A stretch of 64,000 nt of DNA from an uncultured Methanomicrobiales archaeon (GTDB lineage: Archaea > Halobacteriota > Methanomicrobia > Methanomicrobiales > Methanospirillaceae): assembly GCA_903832665.1 (NCBI GenBank), contig CAILCG010000019.1, forward strand, positions 96,770 to 160,769, read 5' to 3'. This document shows positions 41,802 through 53,409 of the stretch, piece after piece. Position numbers and translations under genes: made by a program. A model generated the notes under the pieces. That model was not told the origin of the DNA. It saw nothing but the letters and a program-made list of their open reading frames with translations, and ran no database searches. Position 1 is the stretch's first letter, and each line of letters opens with the position of its first letter.

Positions 41802-43646
41802 TTACTGAACCTGCGCATCGGCAATCTTGTCGATCAATGCTTCGATAACTACAGAGCGCATACCTTCAACAAATTTTATACTGCCTACTACCAGGTGCCC
41901 GCCACCGCTGATTCCACCGCCCGGAATCTCCACACGCAGCTCCCTGACCATTTTGGGGATGTTCATAAGGACTCCACGGGAGCGGAGCACGGCAAAATCC
42001 GGTCCGAATCCTATGGTTACAACCGGTTTTCCCGCATTCTGCTGGCAAAGACGGTCGTGCACCTCACCGGATGTCTTGCCCGGTGGGGGGAATGTGAATT
42101 TGTGAGCATGGATCTCTACATCCAGGAGGAAGAGGCGTGCGTCATTTTTCAGGACACGGGGATCCACATGGGCCATGCAGGCGCTCATCTGGTCCGCGAT
42201 CATGGTGTTTGCCCCATCGACGAGGAGTGATAAGAGTTTCTTATGCCGCTCGGTATTTCCGGTCAGGTTTAAGATATCCTTTACAATCTCCCTGCCATCG
42301 TTAAACCGGAGCCAGAACTGCTCGTAGTCGAGCGCAAGCGCAATATCCTTACAGGCCTGTTCAGGGAAATTATCCTTCACAAGGTCCAGGAATAATGCCC
42401 GTTCCGGCGCCTCGGAGCGGTCGCCTACCGCTGCCACTGCCGGGAGGTGCCGGATCAATGGTTCGACTTTGGGATTGATCAGCCGTGCAACTTCCGTGCC
42501 AAGCATACCGGCCGTGATGCCAAAGTCCCCGCCTACGTGGTAGGGATTGACATGTGCAAGGAGGTATTTATCAATGGATGCATCCGGATGGTGGTGGTCG
42601 ATAACCACAAACGGGATCTCGTAGACACTGGCGATCTTGTACGAGGGTTCATCCTCTTCAGTCGATCCATTATCGGTGAGGATCACAAGCGGCATCTTCT
42701 GGCCAAAGCGGACATGGTCCTTTAACGAGAAGTCCAGATCCCGGGTGATATCTTCGATCTCGTAGAACGGTGCTTTTGAAGGAGCCCGTTTGAACAAGAA
42801 GTACTCAGCATCAAAGTCCCCGCCACTCTCGCGAATCAGGGAAACGACTGCCTGTTCGATTGCCACGGCCGAGCAGATGCCGTCTGCGTCGGCATGGTGA
42901 CGCAGGATAATTGGCTGGGAGGTAAAGACCGCTTTCCGGATGATCTTTGCGACTTTTCTCATCTCGGGACGGAGTTTTTCCATGACCTCGCTGGGGACAA
43001 GGAGGGGAATCGTCTCGGGCTCTGAACGGAGATCCAGTGCTTTCTCGATCCGGACCTTCACAACTTCTGCATCTTCATCGGTGAGAATGGAAAGGCCGTC
43101 CACTTCAATCTGGAGCTGGCCGTTCCTCATCATCACTTCTCCGAGAAGTTTGACCATATCCCCGAGCTCTGCTTCGGGATAGGCCCGAACACCGGCTTCG
43201 ATGAATGCTGCACCGTTCTGGGTCCCGGTCTCGTCAACGATGGTGAAGATGGTGGGCCCGCTGGTCTGCTTGATCTGGGCGATCTCCCCTTCGATGGCTA
43301 CGGTCTTTCCCAGTTTTGAAGGCAGGTCAATTATTCTGACCGTGGTTGATTTCCGTTCTACATTCTCAACCTGGTATACCTGGTACTGCACTTCCTCGAG
43401 ATCGATATTTCCGTTTGGCCGTACTTCCCGCACCTTTACCAGTACGGAATCGCGTTCCTTGTGCTCGGATTTGACATTGCTCTTGTGCACAAGTCCCTTG
43501 ATCCGGTCATTTAACTGTACGAACATGCCGAAGGTAGCAAAACCCTGCACCTTCCCGAGGTAGATATTTCCTGCTTCGACATCTGCGAGATCGCAGCCGG
43601 TGCCGAGCCGGTAGACGAGCACATTGTTTGAATCGGTATTTTCCAT
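41802..43646 (-). CDS. S1/OB-fold plus DHH/DHHA1 phosphoesterase (archaeal RecJ-like)
   Basis: N-term S1 (GNIYLGKVQGFATFGMFVQLNDRIKGLVHKSNV), OB segment, RHHADADGICSAVAIEQAV, VIDHHHPDAS, C-term GGISGGGHLVVGSIKF. Confidence 0.9.
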   Translation of the reverse strand: MENTDSNNVLVYRLGTGCDLADVEAGNIYLGKVQGFATFGMFVQLNDRIKGLVHKSNVKSEHKERDSVLVKVREVRPNGNIDLEEVQYQVYQVENVERKSTTVRIIDLPSKLGKTVAIEGEIAQIKQTSGPTIFTIVDETGTQNGAAFIEAGVRAYPEAELGDMVKLLGEVMMRNGQLQIEVDGLSILTDEDAEVVKVRIEKALDLRSEPETIPLLVPSEVMEKLRPEMRKVAKIIRKAVFTSQPIILRHHADADGICSAVAIEQAVVSLIRESGGDFDAEYFLFKRAPSKAPFYEIEDITRDLDFSLKDHVRFGQKMPLVILTDNGSTEEDEPSYKIASVYEIPFVVIDHHHPDASIDKYLLAHVNPYHVGGDFGITAGMLGTEVARLINPKVEPLIRHLPAVAAVGDRSEAPERALFLDLVKDNFPEQACKDIALALDYEQFWLRFNDGREIVKDILNLTGNTERHKKLLSLLVDGANTMIADQMSACMAHVDPRVLKNDARLFLLDVEIHAHKFTFPPPGKTSGEVHDRLCQQNAGKPVVTIGFGPDFAVLRSRGVLMNIPKMVRELRVEIPGGGISGGGHLVVGSIKFVEGMRSVVIEALIDKIADAQVQ

Positions 43647-43798
43647 TGAAACTCACCACACACACAGCGAAACGGGCATTTTTTCGTCAATGCCACGCGA
43701 TTAGATATCTGCTCTGTATATTCATGAATGGGTGTCTGAAGATTAAATTTACTTGTTAGCTGCAAAAAAAGAAAAAGATCAGAAGGAGTACTATCAGG

Positions 43799-44746
43799 TC
43801 AGTCCCGGAATGGCACTTCGATCATATCCAGGTCATTGGGGGACAGCACCGGCCCGGAAAATTTTTGTTTTGCATCACTGATATGTGCCTGGGAATCGAT
43901 ATACCGCGAACTGGTGTGGACCAGCACCAGCGTGCGGGCGGAAAGGACTGTTGCCGCTTCGCCGGCCTGAGCCGCCGTGGCATGGTAGAATTCAGATGCC
44001 CGGGCGGCTTCAGTCTCATCATACGTTGCATCATGGATGAGCAGATCCGCATGCCGGGCAACATCACCTAACGAGGTATGGACCGCCCGGGTATCACCCG
44101 TATAGACAATTTTGCGTCCGGGCCGGGGCGTGCCAAGTACATCTTCCGGCCTTACTTCACGTCTCTGCCCTTCAGGACCTATAATAACAGCCTCCCCGCG
44201 CTGCAGCCGGCCAAACAGGGGGCCTGGAGGTACTCCAAGAGCAATTGCTCCTTCGCGGTCGAACCTGCCCGGACGGGGATCCTCTTCAAGGGAATATCCG
44301 AGAGCCGGCATGCCATGACTCACGGCAAAGGCGGTGATGGTATACCCGTCAAACCGTACCCACGAGCCGTGATTGAGTTCGACAGCATCAATGGTGAATT
44401 TCAGGTTGAACCGGGTCACATGACGCAGGGTAGTAACAAACTCCATTATCCATTCCGGCCCGTAGATGGTAAGTGGTTCAGTGCGTCCGTTGAATGACAT
44501 AGTCTGGACAAGGCCGAATATCCCGAGGAAATGATCGGCGTGCCAGTGAGTGACGAAGATCGCATTGACCAAAAATCCGCACCGTGCCCTCATCATCTGC
44601 TGCTGGGCACCCTCCCCGCAGTCAAAGAGCAGGGTATCTGCTCCGCGACGGATCATGATGCAGGGGGGGTTACGCTGGGGCGTCGGCAGGGCCCCGGCAG
44701 TACCCAGGAAATAGACATGAAGGGTCTCGCCGCTCACGAGAAACAC
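43799..44746 (-). CDS. rnz: ribonuclease Z
   Basis: FLGTAGALPTPQRNPPCIMIRRGADTLLFDCGEGAQQQM; THWHADHFLGIFGL. Confidence 0.92.
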   Translation of the reverse strand: MFLVSGETLHVYFLGTAGALPTPQRNPPCIMIRRGADTLLFDCGEGAQQQMMRARCGFLVNAIFVTHWHADHFLGIFGLVQTMSFNGRTEPLTIYGPEWIMEFVTTLRHVTRFNLKFTIDAVELNHGSWVRFDGYTITAFAVSHGMPALGYSLEEDPRPGRFDREGAIALGVPPGPLFGRLQRGEAVIIGPEGQRREVRPEDVLGTPRPGRKIVYTGDTRAVHTSLGDVARHADLLIHDATYDETEAARASEFYHATAAQAGEAATVLSARTLVLVHTSSRYIDSQAHISDAKQKFSGPVLSPNDLDMIEVPFRD

Positions 44747-45507
44747 TTCCGGAAAACTGTCAGGCTTTTCTTAGCCTCTTCGATAGATCGGCCTTCAACA
44801 ACGATGACCCCGTTATAGTTCCCGGCTATGGATTTTCCGACAACATCCCAGTTGATAAGCCCATCGCCAAGTGCGAGGTGTTCGTCAGATGACCCATGGT
44901 TATCGTGGATATGGATATGACTGGCCTTGTTGACATAGGGTAGGAAACTGTTCACCTTACCCAGCGTATTTGCATGGCCAAAATCAAAAGTCATCCCGAT
45001 CCCTTCGATTCCTTCAGTCATCCCGATGAGTTCTTCGGGAAGCTGGCAGAGAAACTCTTTTACGCCAATCATATTCTCAACGCACGCCAGAACCGAGTGT
45101 TCCACAGCGCATCTTCCGATCTGCCGGAGTGCCTCTTTCTGGAGATTCCAGACTTTCTGGGGGACCAGTTTTCCTACCGGGGAGAGATAGCCGGGATGAA
45201 TGGTGACCCGGTCCGTCAGTGAGGATGCATGGGTGATGCAGGTGCAGATCTGGCGAATCGATTCGCGCCAGATTGGATCATTCAGGGTGGCAAGATTCAG
45301 GTCTCCGAACGGGGCATGGACCGAGATGCCCAGGCGCGTGCTCGTAACCACTTCCTGAATTCTTTTGAAGCATGCCGGATTATCCAGTTTGTAGTTTCCG
45401 TCAGCTACGATCTCCCAGCCCTCGTAACCGGCCTCTTCAATTCCATACACCCACGCGATGTCATCCCAGACCTTGGATGAGGAGGAGAAATACGGTTTGA
45501 TCGTCAC
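44734..45507 (-). CDS. sugar phosphate isomerase/epimerase-like TIM barrel (AP endonuclease family 2)
   Basis: ISVHAPFGDLNLA, VENMIG, MTFDFGHAN, HIHIHDNHGSSDEHLALGDGLINW. Confidence 0.8.
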   Translation of the reverse strand: MTIKPYFSSSSKVWDDIAWVYGIEEAGYEGWEIVADGNYKLDNPACFKRIQEVVTSTRLGISVHAPFGDLNLATLNDPIWRESIRQICTCITHASSLTDRVTIHPGYLSPVGKLVPQKVWNLQKEALRQIGRCAVEHSVLACVENMIGVKEFLCQLPEELIGMTEGIEGIGMTFDFGHANTLGKVNSFLPYVNKASHIHIHDNHGSSDEHLALGDGLINWDVVGKSIAGNYNGVIVVEGRSIEEAKKSLTVFRKCFS

Positions 45508-46052
45508 GATTCTCGCCCCAGTTGGGTAAGGACAGAGATTACTTCGGTAGAAAAATCTTCGAGGCTCCCTTCGTTTTTGATCTTGATATCTGCCTCAGCT
45601 AGTGCCCTTCCCAGCCCCCAGTTTGTTTCGCGCTCATCCCGTGCGCGAAGGGACTCCGGCAGAACAAAATCATCCGAACGGCCGCGGGCACGGATCCGGT
45701 CCAGTCGTTTTTCAAAGGAAGAATCGATGCTGATGAGGGTAAATGTGGAATAGTGCTTCCGGAACAACCTGACCTCCGCATCCCCACGGATGCCATCCAC
45801 AAGAACCAGGGGGGTGGTCTGGTGGTTGATCTCGGGTATGCACAGTGCTGCGATGGCATCCATGCCATTCTCCGCACGGAGCCGGTTTGCCGTTGCCCCG
45901 AAATTGGCATCGGAAGGTTCCAAGCCTGCGTTCTTTACTGCAGCCCGGATAATATCGCCCATGACAATGACCGGGATCCCCGCTTCTGCGGCAATCTTTG
46001 AAAATTCACCTTTGCCGCTTGCGGGCAGACCGACGACTCCTATCACCTTCAT
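45504..46052 (-). CDS. UPF0200-type nucleotide kinase-like protein
   Basis: MKVIGVVGLPASGKGEFSKIAAEAGIPVIVMGDIIR. Confidence 0.82.
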   Translation of the reverse strand: MKVIGVVGLPASGKGEFSKIAAEAGIPVIVMGDIIRAAVKNAGLEPSDANFGATANRLRAENGMDAIAALCIPEINHQTTPLVLVDGIRGDAEVRLFRKHYSTFTLISIDSSFEKRLDRIRARGRSDDFVLPESLRARDERETNWGLGRALAEADIKIKNEGSLEDFSTEVISVLTQLGRES

Positions 46053-46743
46053 AGACTATCTCACCTCCTTCACGGGTCCGGATCTTGACACTTCGTGCAA
46101 GCCGGTCAGCAATCTTTTTCATCTCTTCTTCAGAGAGCGGACGGACATTTCCGGTTACTCCCTGCTGCAGTACCATATCTACCGTACCTGCCTCCTGTGC
46201 GATGATGGGAACTTCATCGTCATACCCCCGGAACAGGGTAATAACGACTTCGAACTCCGGCAGGTGGCCCTGTTCGTGCGCTTCCTTGCAGAGAGCAAGG
46301 GACTTTTGCACATCCTTAACATAATCTCCCCTGAGGAGATTATTATACCGCGCCCAGCGGGCCTTGATATCCAGTGCCACGTGATCGATAAGCCTCTCCC
46401 GGATGAGGGCATCCAGCGTTTCCGGGTACACACCGTTGGTGTGTACTCCGACTGCCAGCCCCATCTTTTTTGTAGCCCGGGCAAGAGAAAGCAGTGCTTC
46501 TTTCTGTGCGGTCGGCTCACCCCCGGAAAAAACCACCCCGCTGATAGCCAGCAGGGAGTCCCGGATCATACCAATAATCTCTTCGGTATCCCGCACGTCG
46601 CTGCCCGCAAGCAGGGTAGCATTCTGGCAATAGGTGCAGTGGACCGGGCAGCCCCGGAAAAAGACCACGCAGGCCGAACGGCCTCGCCAGTCAACGGTCG
46701 ATAGCGGGACAAATCCCCCGAAGTTCAGTTTGATTGAGATCAC
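46006..46743 (-). CDS. nrdG: radical SAM protein, anaerobic NTP reductase activating-like
   Basis: FFRGCPVHCTYCQNATLL; GVVFSGGEPTAQ. Confidence 0.82.
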   Translation of the reverse strand: MISIKLNFGGFVPLSTVDWRGRSACVVFFRGCPVHCTYCQNATLLAGSDVRDTEEIIGMIRDSLLAISGVVFSGGEPTAQKEALLSLARATKKMGLAVGVHTNGVYPETLDALIRERLIDHVALDIKARWARYNNLLRGDYVKDVQKSLALCKEAHEQGHLPEFEVVITLFRGYDDEVPIIAQEAGTVDMVLQQGVTGNVRPLSEEEMKKIADRLARSVKIRTREGGEIVYEGDRSRRSARKRQR

Positions 46744-46867
46744 CGTTCCGGATTATTTCGCAGTGTGAATATTTGACGGTATTTGAGTTTAATGTTGCAG
46801 TCATGGCATCCTTCAGGATGGGAAAACCATGGGACCGCGAATTGATGGCGAAAAAAAGGGATCCGGA

Positions 46868-48145
46868 TCAGAACTGGAAATGCTTGTTCACGATCTTGAT
46901 CGCACAATAGTCGCCGCACATTGTACATCCGTCCGTATCGGCGGGCATACGCTCCGCACGGATCGCTTTTGCCCGGGCAGGGTTCATGGCAACGGCAAAC
47001 TGGCGGTCCCAGTCGAGATCGCGGCGGGCATGTCCCATTTCCAGGTCGAGGTCGCGGGTCTTCTTGAGTTTGATCATGTCGCCAACATGGGCAGCAATGC
47101 GGGAACTCATGACACCTTCGTATACTTCTTCCGGTGTCGGGAGTGCAAGGTGTTCAGCGGGGGTAACATAACAGATGAAATCCGCACCAAGTGAGGATGA
47201 GATGGCAGCACCGATTGCCGCAACCCGGTCATCGTAACCCGGGGCAATATCGGTCACGATAGGGCCGAGCATGTAGAACGGCTTGTTGTTGGTGACCCGT
47301 TTCATCAGCGTGACGTTTGCAGCAATCTCATCGATCGGCACATGTCCCGGGCCTTCGACAATCACGGGGACATTCTGGTTGTGGGCAATGTCCGCAAGCT
47401 CTGCATTGATGAGCAGTTCCTGGACTGCCGCCCGATCGGTTGCATCATGGATTGCTCCGGCGCGCATGCCATTGCCCATCGAAAGGGTGACTTCATGCTC
47501 CTTCATGATCTCGAGCAGGTAATCAAATTCACTGTAGAGCGGATTCTCTTTCTCGTTATGGAGCATCCATGCGGTCATGAATGCGCCACCGCGTGAGACC
47601 AGCCCGCCATGACGGCCCTGGTTTTTCAGGCGCTTGACCGTCTCAAAGTTGATGCCGGTATGGATGGCCATGAAGTTGGTTCCCAGCTTGGCCTGCTCGG
47701 CAGTGATCCGGAAGAGGTCATCCTCTTTCATATTGACAACCGCACCGTCCTTGATGGCCGCTTCGATAAATGCCTGATAGAGGGGGACACACCCAACAGA
47801 GAGGGTCGTGTTGGCGATCACCTGCTTGCGGATCTCAACAAAATCGCCACCGGTGGAGAGCTCCATCAGGGTATCGGCACCGGCACGTTCTGCCTGTTTT
47901 GCCTTCTCAATCTCTTCGGGAATATTTACGATGTCGGTTGAAGTTCCAATGGATGCATTGACTTTCGTGCGGAGTCCTTCGCCAATGCCGCAGATCTTCA
48001 CTTTCCGGTAGGGTGAGACCGGGATGACGATGTGGCCACCGGCAACTCCCCGCCGGACAAAATCTTCGGTGACTCCTTCCTGCTTGGCAACGATCTTCAT
48101 CTCTTCTGTGATGATACCCCGTTTGGCATCCGCGACAATACTCAT
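46868..48145 (-). CDS. thiC: phosphomethylpyrimidine synthase ThiC
   Basis: ADTLMELSTGGDFVEIRKQVI; EGPGHVPIDEIAANV; CVTPAEHLALPTPEEVYEG; C-terminal CTMCGDYCAIKI. Confidence 0.95.
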   Translation of the reverse strand: MSIVADAKRGIITEEMKIVAKQEGVTEDFVRRGVAGGHIVIPVSPYRKVKICGIGEGLRTKVNASIGTSTDIVNIPEEIEKAKQAERAGADTLMELSTGGDFVEIRKQVIANTTLSVGCVPLYQAFIEAAIKDGAVVNMKEDDLFRITAEQAKLGTNFMAIHTGINFETVKRLKNQGRHGGLVSRGGAFMTAWMLHNEKENPLYSEFDYLLEIMKEHEVTLSMGNGMRAGAIHDATDRAAVQELLINAELADIAHNQNVPVIVEGPGHVPIDEIAANVTLMKRVTNNKPFYMLGPIVTDIAPGYDDRVAAIGAAISSSLGADFICYVTPAEHLALPTPEEVYEGVMSSRIAAHVGDMIKLKKTRDLDLEMGHARRDLDWDRQFAVAMNPARAKAIRAERMPADTDGCTMCGDYCAIKIVNKHFQF

Positions 48146-48428
48146 GGAATACAGGTTACAGTAAAGATAAGATAAAGGCTCGTTTTTTCAATTCTGGATT
48201 AAATCTGGCTTGTCTTCTTAACAAGTAAAGTTGATTTGGAATAACACAGATTTTTTTGTTTATTATTTTCCCGTCAGCATTTTTTCAACCTTTAAAAAAG
48301 GCCTGGTCCGGATGCAATGATGAAGTATCCCAAGGATCCTGGAGAACATTTCCTATTCTCTATCTTTGAAAAGGGGATATCAACGTAATAACATTTATAA
48401 ATTGTTGAACGCTAACTTATGGTAAACC

Positions 48429-50849
48429 TTGAACAAGACGAGGTGTTTTATGATGACAGAAGATTTCGCAGAAGTTACGGTAAAAGAAGCAACCCATGAC
48501 GACGCCGGGCGTGGCATCGCACGGGTGAGCATCGAAGTGATGAAGAGGCTCGGGCTTGTCTCGGGGGATGTGATCGAGATCCTGGGGAAGAAGAAGGCGG
48601 CCGCCGTGGTCTGGCCGGGTTTTGCCCAGGACTCCGGTTACGCAATCCTCCGGGTGGATGGAAACATCCGGGGAAATGCCGGCACCGGTATTGACGAACG
48701 GGTGAAGATTAAGAAATCCGAAGCGGTCTATGCCAAGAAAGTGGTGATCCAGCCCACCCAGCCGATAAAGCTTGTCGGGGGTGAGCAGTACCTTGCGCGG
48801 GTATTGCGCGGCCGGTCCGTGATGGAAGGCCAGACCGTCCGCGTGGATGTGATCGGCAACCCGATCACGCTCGTGATCACCAAAGTCACCCCCAAGGGAA
48901 TTGCAATCGTCACTGATGAGACCGAGATCGAACTCAAGGAAGAACCCTACAAACCCGAAGACGGCATGAGGGAAGTCTCCGATATTCATTACGAGGATAT
49001 CGGGGGCCTGGGCCGGGAGTTGCAGCTAGTCCGCGAGATGATCGAGCTTCCTCTGCGGCATCCCGAGATCTTTGAGCGCCTGGGTATCCAGCCCCCGAAA
49101 GGAGTACTGCTCTACGGACCGCCCGGTACCGGAAAGACCCTGATTGCAAAGGCAGTCGCCAATGAAGTGGATGCACATTTCATCACCATCTCCGGCCCGG
49201 AGATTGTAAGTGGAACCTATGGTGCAAGCGAGGGGAAACTCCGTGAAGTCTTTGAAGAGGCGCAGGCCAATTCGCCATCGATCATCTTCATAGATGAAGT
49301 CGATTCCATTGCTCCCAAGCGTGAGGATACCAAGGGTGAACTCGAGCGGCGCGTGGTAGCCCAGCTCCTTGCGCTCATGGACGGGCTGAAGGGACGCGGC
49401 CAGGTCATTGTGATCGCCGCAACCAACCTGCCCGACTCCATTGACCCGGCACTCCGCCGGGGAGGCCGGTTTGATCGGGAGATCGAGATCGGTATTCCGG
49501 ACAAGAAAGGGCGCATGGAGATCTTCCAGGTACACACCCGTGGCGTCCCGCTTCATGAGGATGAGAAGAACAAGATCATCGAGGAATACGCCGGTTCAAC
49601 CCACGGATTTGTGGGTGCAGATATTGCCCTGCTGGTCAAGGAAGCCGCCATGCACGCGCTCAGGAAAGTGATCCCCCTCATCAACATCGATGAAGAGATC
49701 CCCAACGAAGTATTGGATGCGCTCCGGGTGACCCATGACGACTTTGCCGAAGCACGGAAGCACGTGGAGCCCTCGGCCATGCGCGAGGTTCTTGTCGAGG
49801 TCCCCGACATCACCTGGAAGCAGGTCGGGGGACTGGAAGAGACCAAGCAGGAACTCAAGGAGGCCGTAGAGTGGCCCCTGAAATATCCGGAGGTATTCGA
49901 GCGGCTTCAGACCAAGCCCCCCAAAGGAATTCTTCTCTTTGGTCCTCCCGGGACCGGAAAGACCCTGCTTGCAAAAGCGGTGGCAAACGAGAGCGAATGC
50001 AATTTCATCGCGGTCAAAGGCCCGGAATTGCTCTCGAAATGGGTAGGCGAATCGGAAAAAGGAGTAAGAGAGATCTTCAGGAAAGCCCGCCAGGCATCCC
50101 CATCCATCATCTTCTTCGATGAGATCGATGCCCTGGTCCCCAAACGGGGGAGTTACGAAGGTTCTTCCCATGTGACCGAGAGCGTGGTCTCGCAGATCCT
50201 GACAGAACTTGATGGCATGGAAGAGCTCCGGAATGTCACCATCCTTGCAGCCACCAACCGCCCGGACATGCTGGATGATGCCCTGCTTCGCCCGGGCAGG
50301 CTCGAGCGTCATATCTATGTTCCCGCGCCGGATGAGGAGAGCCGGAAGAAGATCTTTGAAGTTTATCTGGGCGGAGAGATCGAGACCGTCCTGGCAAAAG
50401 ACGTTGATATCGATACCCTGGTGAAAAAGACCGACGGGTATGTTGGCGCGGATATCGAATCGCTCGTCCGGGAAGCGAAGATGGCCGCGATGCGGGAGTT
50501 CATTCTCCTGATGAGTACCCGTAGTGAACCGGAACGGAAAGATGCAATCCAGAATGTCATGGTCACCAAAGCGCACTTCGATGCTGCACTGCTCAATGTG
50601 CGGGGATCGCTGGATCGCGAAGCGATCGAGAGTTCGGAACGGCAGTCCTGGCAGATGCTCTATAACGAAGAGCAGCGCACACTCCTGAAGAACGCTTCAG
50701 CAGCACTGGAGCGTGCAGGAACCATTCTTAAAAATGCAGACAATTCCGCAACCGACGCGCTCCGCAAGGCCATCTACCGTGGCAAAAAGGATTTTACCGA
50801 GATCAAAAAACTTACCGGCACTGTTGAAAAGATCAAACCGGCAAAATAA
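48429..50849 (+). CDS. Cdc48/VCP-type AAA+ ATPase
   Basis: Two AAA modules [22 protein letters not shown] and [23 protein letters not shown]-domain; TATA-like TTTATAAAT upstream. Confidence 0.96.
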   Translation: MNKTRCFMMTEDFAEVTVKEATHDDAGRGIARVSIEVMKRLGLVSGDVIEILGKKKAAAVVWPGFAQDSGYAILRVDGNIRGNAGTGIDERVKIKKSEAVYAKKVVIQPTQPIKLVGGEQYLARVLRGRSVMEGQTVRVDVIGNPITLVITKVTPKGIAIVTDETEIELKEEPYKPEDGMREVSDIHYEDIGGLGRELQLVREMIELPLRHPEIFERLGIQPPKGVLLYGPPGTGKTLIAKAVANEVDAHFITISGPEIVSGTYGASEGKLREVFEEAQANSPSIIFIDEVDSIAPKREDTKGELERRVVAQLLALMDGLKGRGQVIVIAATNLPDSIDPALRRGGRFDREIEIGIPDKKGRMEIFQVHTRGVPLHEDEKNKIIEEYAGSTHGFVGADIALLVKEAAMHALRKVIPLINIDEEIPNEVLDALRVTHDDFAEARKHVEPSAMREVLVEVPDITWKQVGGLEETKQELKEAVEWPLKYPEVFERLQTKPPKGILLFGPPGTGKTLLAKAVANESECNFIAVKGPELLSKWVGESEKGVREIFRKARQASPSIIFFDEIDALVPKRGSYEGSSHVTESVVSQILTELDGMEELRNVTILAATNRPDMLDDALLRPGRLERHIYVPAPDEESRKKIFEVYLGGEIETVLAKDVDIDTLVKKTDGYVGADIESLVREAKMAAMREFILLMSTRSEPERKDAIQNVMVTKAHFDAALLNVRGSLDREAIESSERQSWQMLYNEEQRTLLKNASAALERAGTILKNADNSATDALRKAIYRGKKDFTEIKKLTGTVEKIKPAK

Positions 50850-51120
50850 TTTTTTTAAAAACCCGGGAAAATTATCGCTGAACCTGTGCAGGAATTATTC
50901 CCGCAGGATTGGTCGTATTACCCCCATTTCCCCCCGATTGTCTCCATCTTCTGGTAATTCCGGCAGGGATGGTGGTTTTTTTGATCCTCAGAAATACTTT
51001 GCTTACGGATAATAATCCTGATAAACCACGGAATCAAACGACTACACAAAGAGTCCGGCAATCCGGAGGATAATTCAGATGGTTTATCCCACTTTGGTGT
51101 AGGGGAAAGGAAGTAACAAC

Positions 51121-52041
51121 ATGATACTCAAAGATTTCCTTGTCAATGCAGGAACCGAAAAAAACCTGATGGAGCTCATTCTCTTTTTGGGCGAACAGGC
51201 TCAACAGGTGAAGAAAGGATTTTTCTGTTCGATCAGGAAAATCCCGGCCGATGAAACGACCAAAAATATGTACGGCGAAGAGCAGATGGCTCTTGACATG
51301 TACGCGGATAATGTATTCATCTCCGGCTTGCAGGAGTCGCGCCTGGTCCGGTACATCGCCACGGAAGAGCAACACCGGATCATTGAGGTCAAAAATCCAA
51401 AAAACGACTTCGGGGTTGTCATCGACCCTCTTGACGGATCCTCGCTCATTGACGTAAATCTCTGCACGGGTTCCATCATTGGTATCTATCCCGGTCATGT
51501 CCTTGAAAAGGGTGCAACGATGATCGGTGCCGTATACATCCTGTACGGACCTCTCACCACCCTGACCTTTACTGCTGGCAACGGTGTTCATGAATTTGTT
51601 CTGGATGAATCGGGTGATTTTTTCCTGCGGCACCGGGACCTGAAAATTCCCGAAGGGAAGATCTACGCGCCTGGTGCCCTGAGGAGAGATTACTCTCCGG
51701 CTCATGCCCGGTGGATCGAGAATCTCGAACATACCGGGTACAAGCTTCGTTTCAGCGGTTGCTTTGTCGCAGATGTTCACCAGATCCTTCATAAGGGTGG
51801 AGTTTTTACGTATCCCGGTTTCAAGGGACGGGAACGGGGAAAACTGAGATTATTGTATGAAGCCAACCCGATGGGTAAGATCATCTGCGAAGCCGGGGGG
51901 GCGATCAGCAATGGCAGGGGCAATATCATGGATATAAAACCGACGGGAATCGATGACGTCACCCCCATCTATGTTGGCGGGAAAGAAGAGATACGGCTCA
52001 TTGAAACGTTTATGCGTGATGAGTGCGGTAAAAAGGAGTGA
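51121..52041 (+). CDS. fbp: fructose-1,6-bisphosphatase class I
   Basis: [46 protein letters not shown]. Confidence 0.93.
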   Translation: MILKDFLVNAGTEKNLMELILFLGEQAQQVKKGFFCSIRKIPADETTKNMYGEEQMALDMYADNVFISGLQESRLVRYIATEEQHRIIEVKNPKNDFGVVIDPLDGSSLIDVNLCTGSIIGIYPGHVLEKGATMIGAVYILYGPLTTLTFTAGNGVHEFVLDESGDFFLRHRDLKIPEGKIYAPGALRRDYSPAHARWIENLEHTGYKLRFSGCFVADVHQILHKGGVFTYPGFKGRERGKLRLLYEANPMGKIICEAGGAISNGRGNIMDIKPTGIDDVTPIYVGGKEEIRLIETFMRDECGKKE

Positions 52042-52047
52042 AGTGTT

Positions 52048-53190
52048 ATGCAGCAGAACACATTTGGTCCAATCTCCGGTTCAACCATCCTGGGGGGCAT
52101 CTCCGGAAAAAAAGCGATCATCATGGCGGCAAATATCCGGATTGCCACCGTGGCACAGGGAATTTTCCAGGCTGCAAAAGATACCGATTCCGCGGTATTT
52201 ATGGAACTTGCCCGGTCTGAATGCGACTTGAAAGGCGGTTATACCGGTTTTACCCCTAAAACATTCTCAGAAAAAATGAACGAGGCGGCAAAAGCCACGC
52301 AGTGCGTCATCTGGGCACTCCACGCGGATCATATCTCAATAAAGACCGGTTCGCCCGAAGAGATGGAAGGGACCAGGCAGTTGATCGATGCACAGATAGC
52401 TGCCGGGTATACATCGTTTGCCATTGACGCCTCCCATCTCTTCAATTTCGAAGGAAAAAATGTCCGGGAAGAACTCGAGAAGAACATTATTGCTACAACC
52501 GATCTCGCCCGCCACATCAAGAGCGGGATGAAAGGAAAGGCATTCGGCCTTGAAGTGGAGGTCGGGGAGATCGGCAGGAAAGATGGGGAGGGCCTGATCC
52601 TCACCAAACCCCAGGAAGCGGTAGAATTCATCAAAGCCCTGCAGGAAAATGACGTATTTCCGCAGGTGATTGCGATTGCCAACGGGAGCACCCACGGTCA
52701 CACCTATGATGCGTCCGGAAATGTTGTCGAACAACTCTCGATCGATATCCCCCAGACGCGGGCCGTTGCCCAGGCACTGCGGGACAATCACCTGCATGTC
52801 GGTATTGCCCAGCACGGGATCACCGGCACGCCCCGCGATCTCATCAACCAGCATTTCCCGAAAGGCGATATCATAAAGGGAAATGTCGGGACGTTCTGGC
52901 AGGACGTGGTCTTTGATATCTTTAAAGTGTACGAACCAGCGCTCTACCAGGAGATTCAGGAATGGACCCTCGAGAAATACCGCCCATTAAATCCTGGCAA
53001 GAAGGACAAGCAGGTCTTTGACGGGAACTGCAAGATGGCCATCAAGGAATTTTTCAAACAGATCTATTCGGTCGACGAACGTACAAACGATGCGATCCGG
53101 GCAATGGCATATGCCGAGAGCCTTATCTTTTTCCGGTCATTCAGCTCCTATGGTACCGCTTCTCTCGTGAGAGCGTCTATGAAGAAATAA
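52048..53190 (+). CDS. fba: class II fructose-bisphosphate aldolase
   Basis: VIWALHADHISI; FAIDASHLFNFEG; IANGSTHGHTYDASG; VGIAQHGITG. Confidence 0.88.
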   Translation: MQQNTFGPISGSTILGGISGKKAIIMAANIRIATVAQGIFQAAKDTDSAVFMELARSECDLKGGYTGFTPKTFSEKMNEAAKATQCVIWALHADHISIKTGSPEEMEGTRQLIDAQIAAGYTSFAIDASHLFNFEGKNVREELEKNIIATTDLARHIKSGMKGKAFGLEVEVGEIGRKDGEGLILTKPQEAVEFIKALQENDVFPQVIAIANGSTHGHTYDASGNVVEQLSIDIPQTRAVAQALRDNHLHVGIAQHGITGTPRDLINQHFPKGDIIKGNVGTFWQDVVFDIFKVYEPALYQEIQEWTLEKYRPLNPGKKDKQVFDGNCKMAIKEFFKQIYSVDERTNDAIRAMAYAESLIFFRSFSSYGTASLVRASMKK

Positions 53191-53409
53191 TGAATTGGAA
53201 AAAGTCACCCATTTTTTGGCCGGGATGACGCCCCCACCCCGTTGATTTTTCAGGAAAATTGCTGCCAGTTCCATAATCCCCCGGGAAACTTTTAGATACT
53301 TTTGCGGAGTTGGGTAAAAACCGGTATTTTTTATTCACATTTCATCAGATCCTTTAAAAAAGGGTGTAATGAGCAAGCTTTAAGTATCTTACATCCCAAA
53401 TTAGGGCAG

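Noticed and set aside
46006-46052. 47 bp overlap between the radical SAM and UPF0200 ORFs as a possible mis-call
   Set aside because: Both frames have clear family motifs; a modest same-strand overlap is acceptable, possibly with a later start for the downstream gene.
48146-48428. TPP riboswitch upstream of thiC
   Set aside because: No convincing THI-box motif could be read in the thiC 5' region on the minus strand; would need a covariance-model search.
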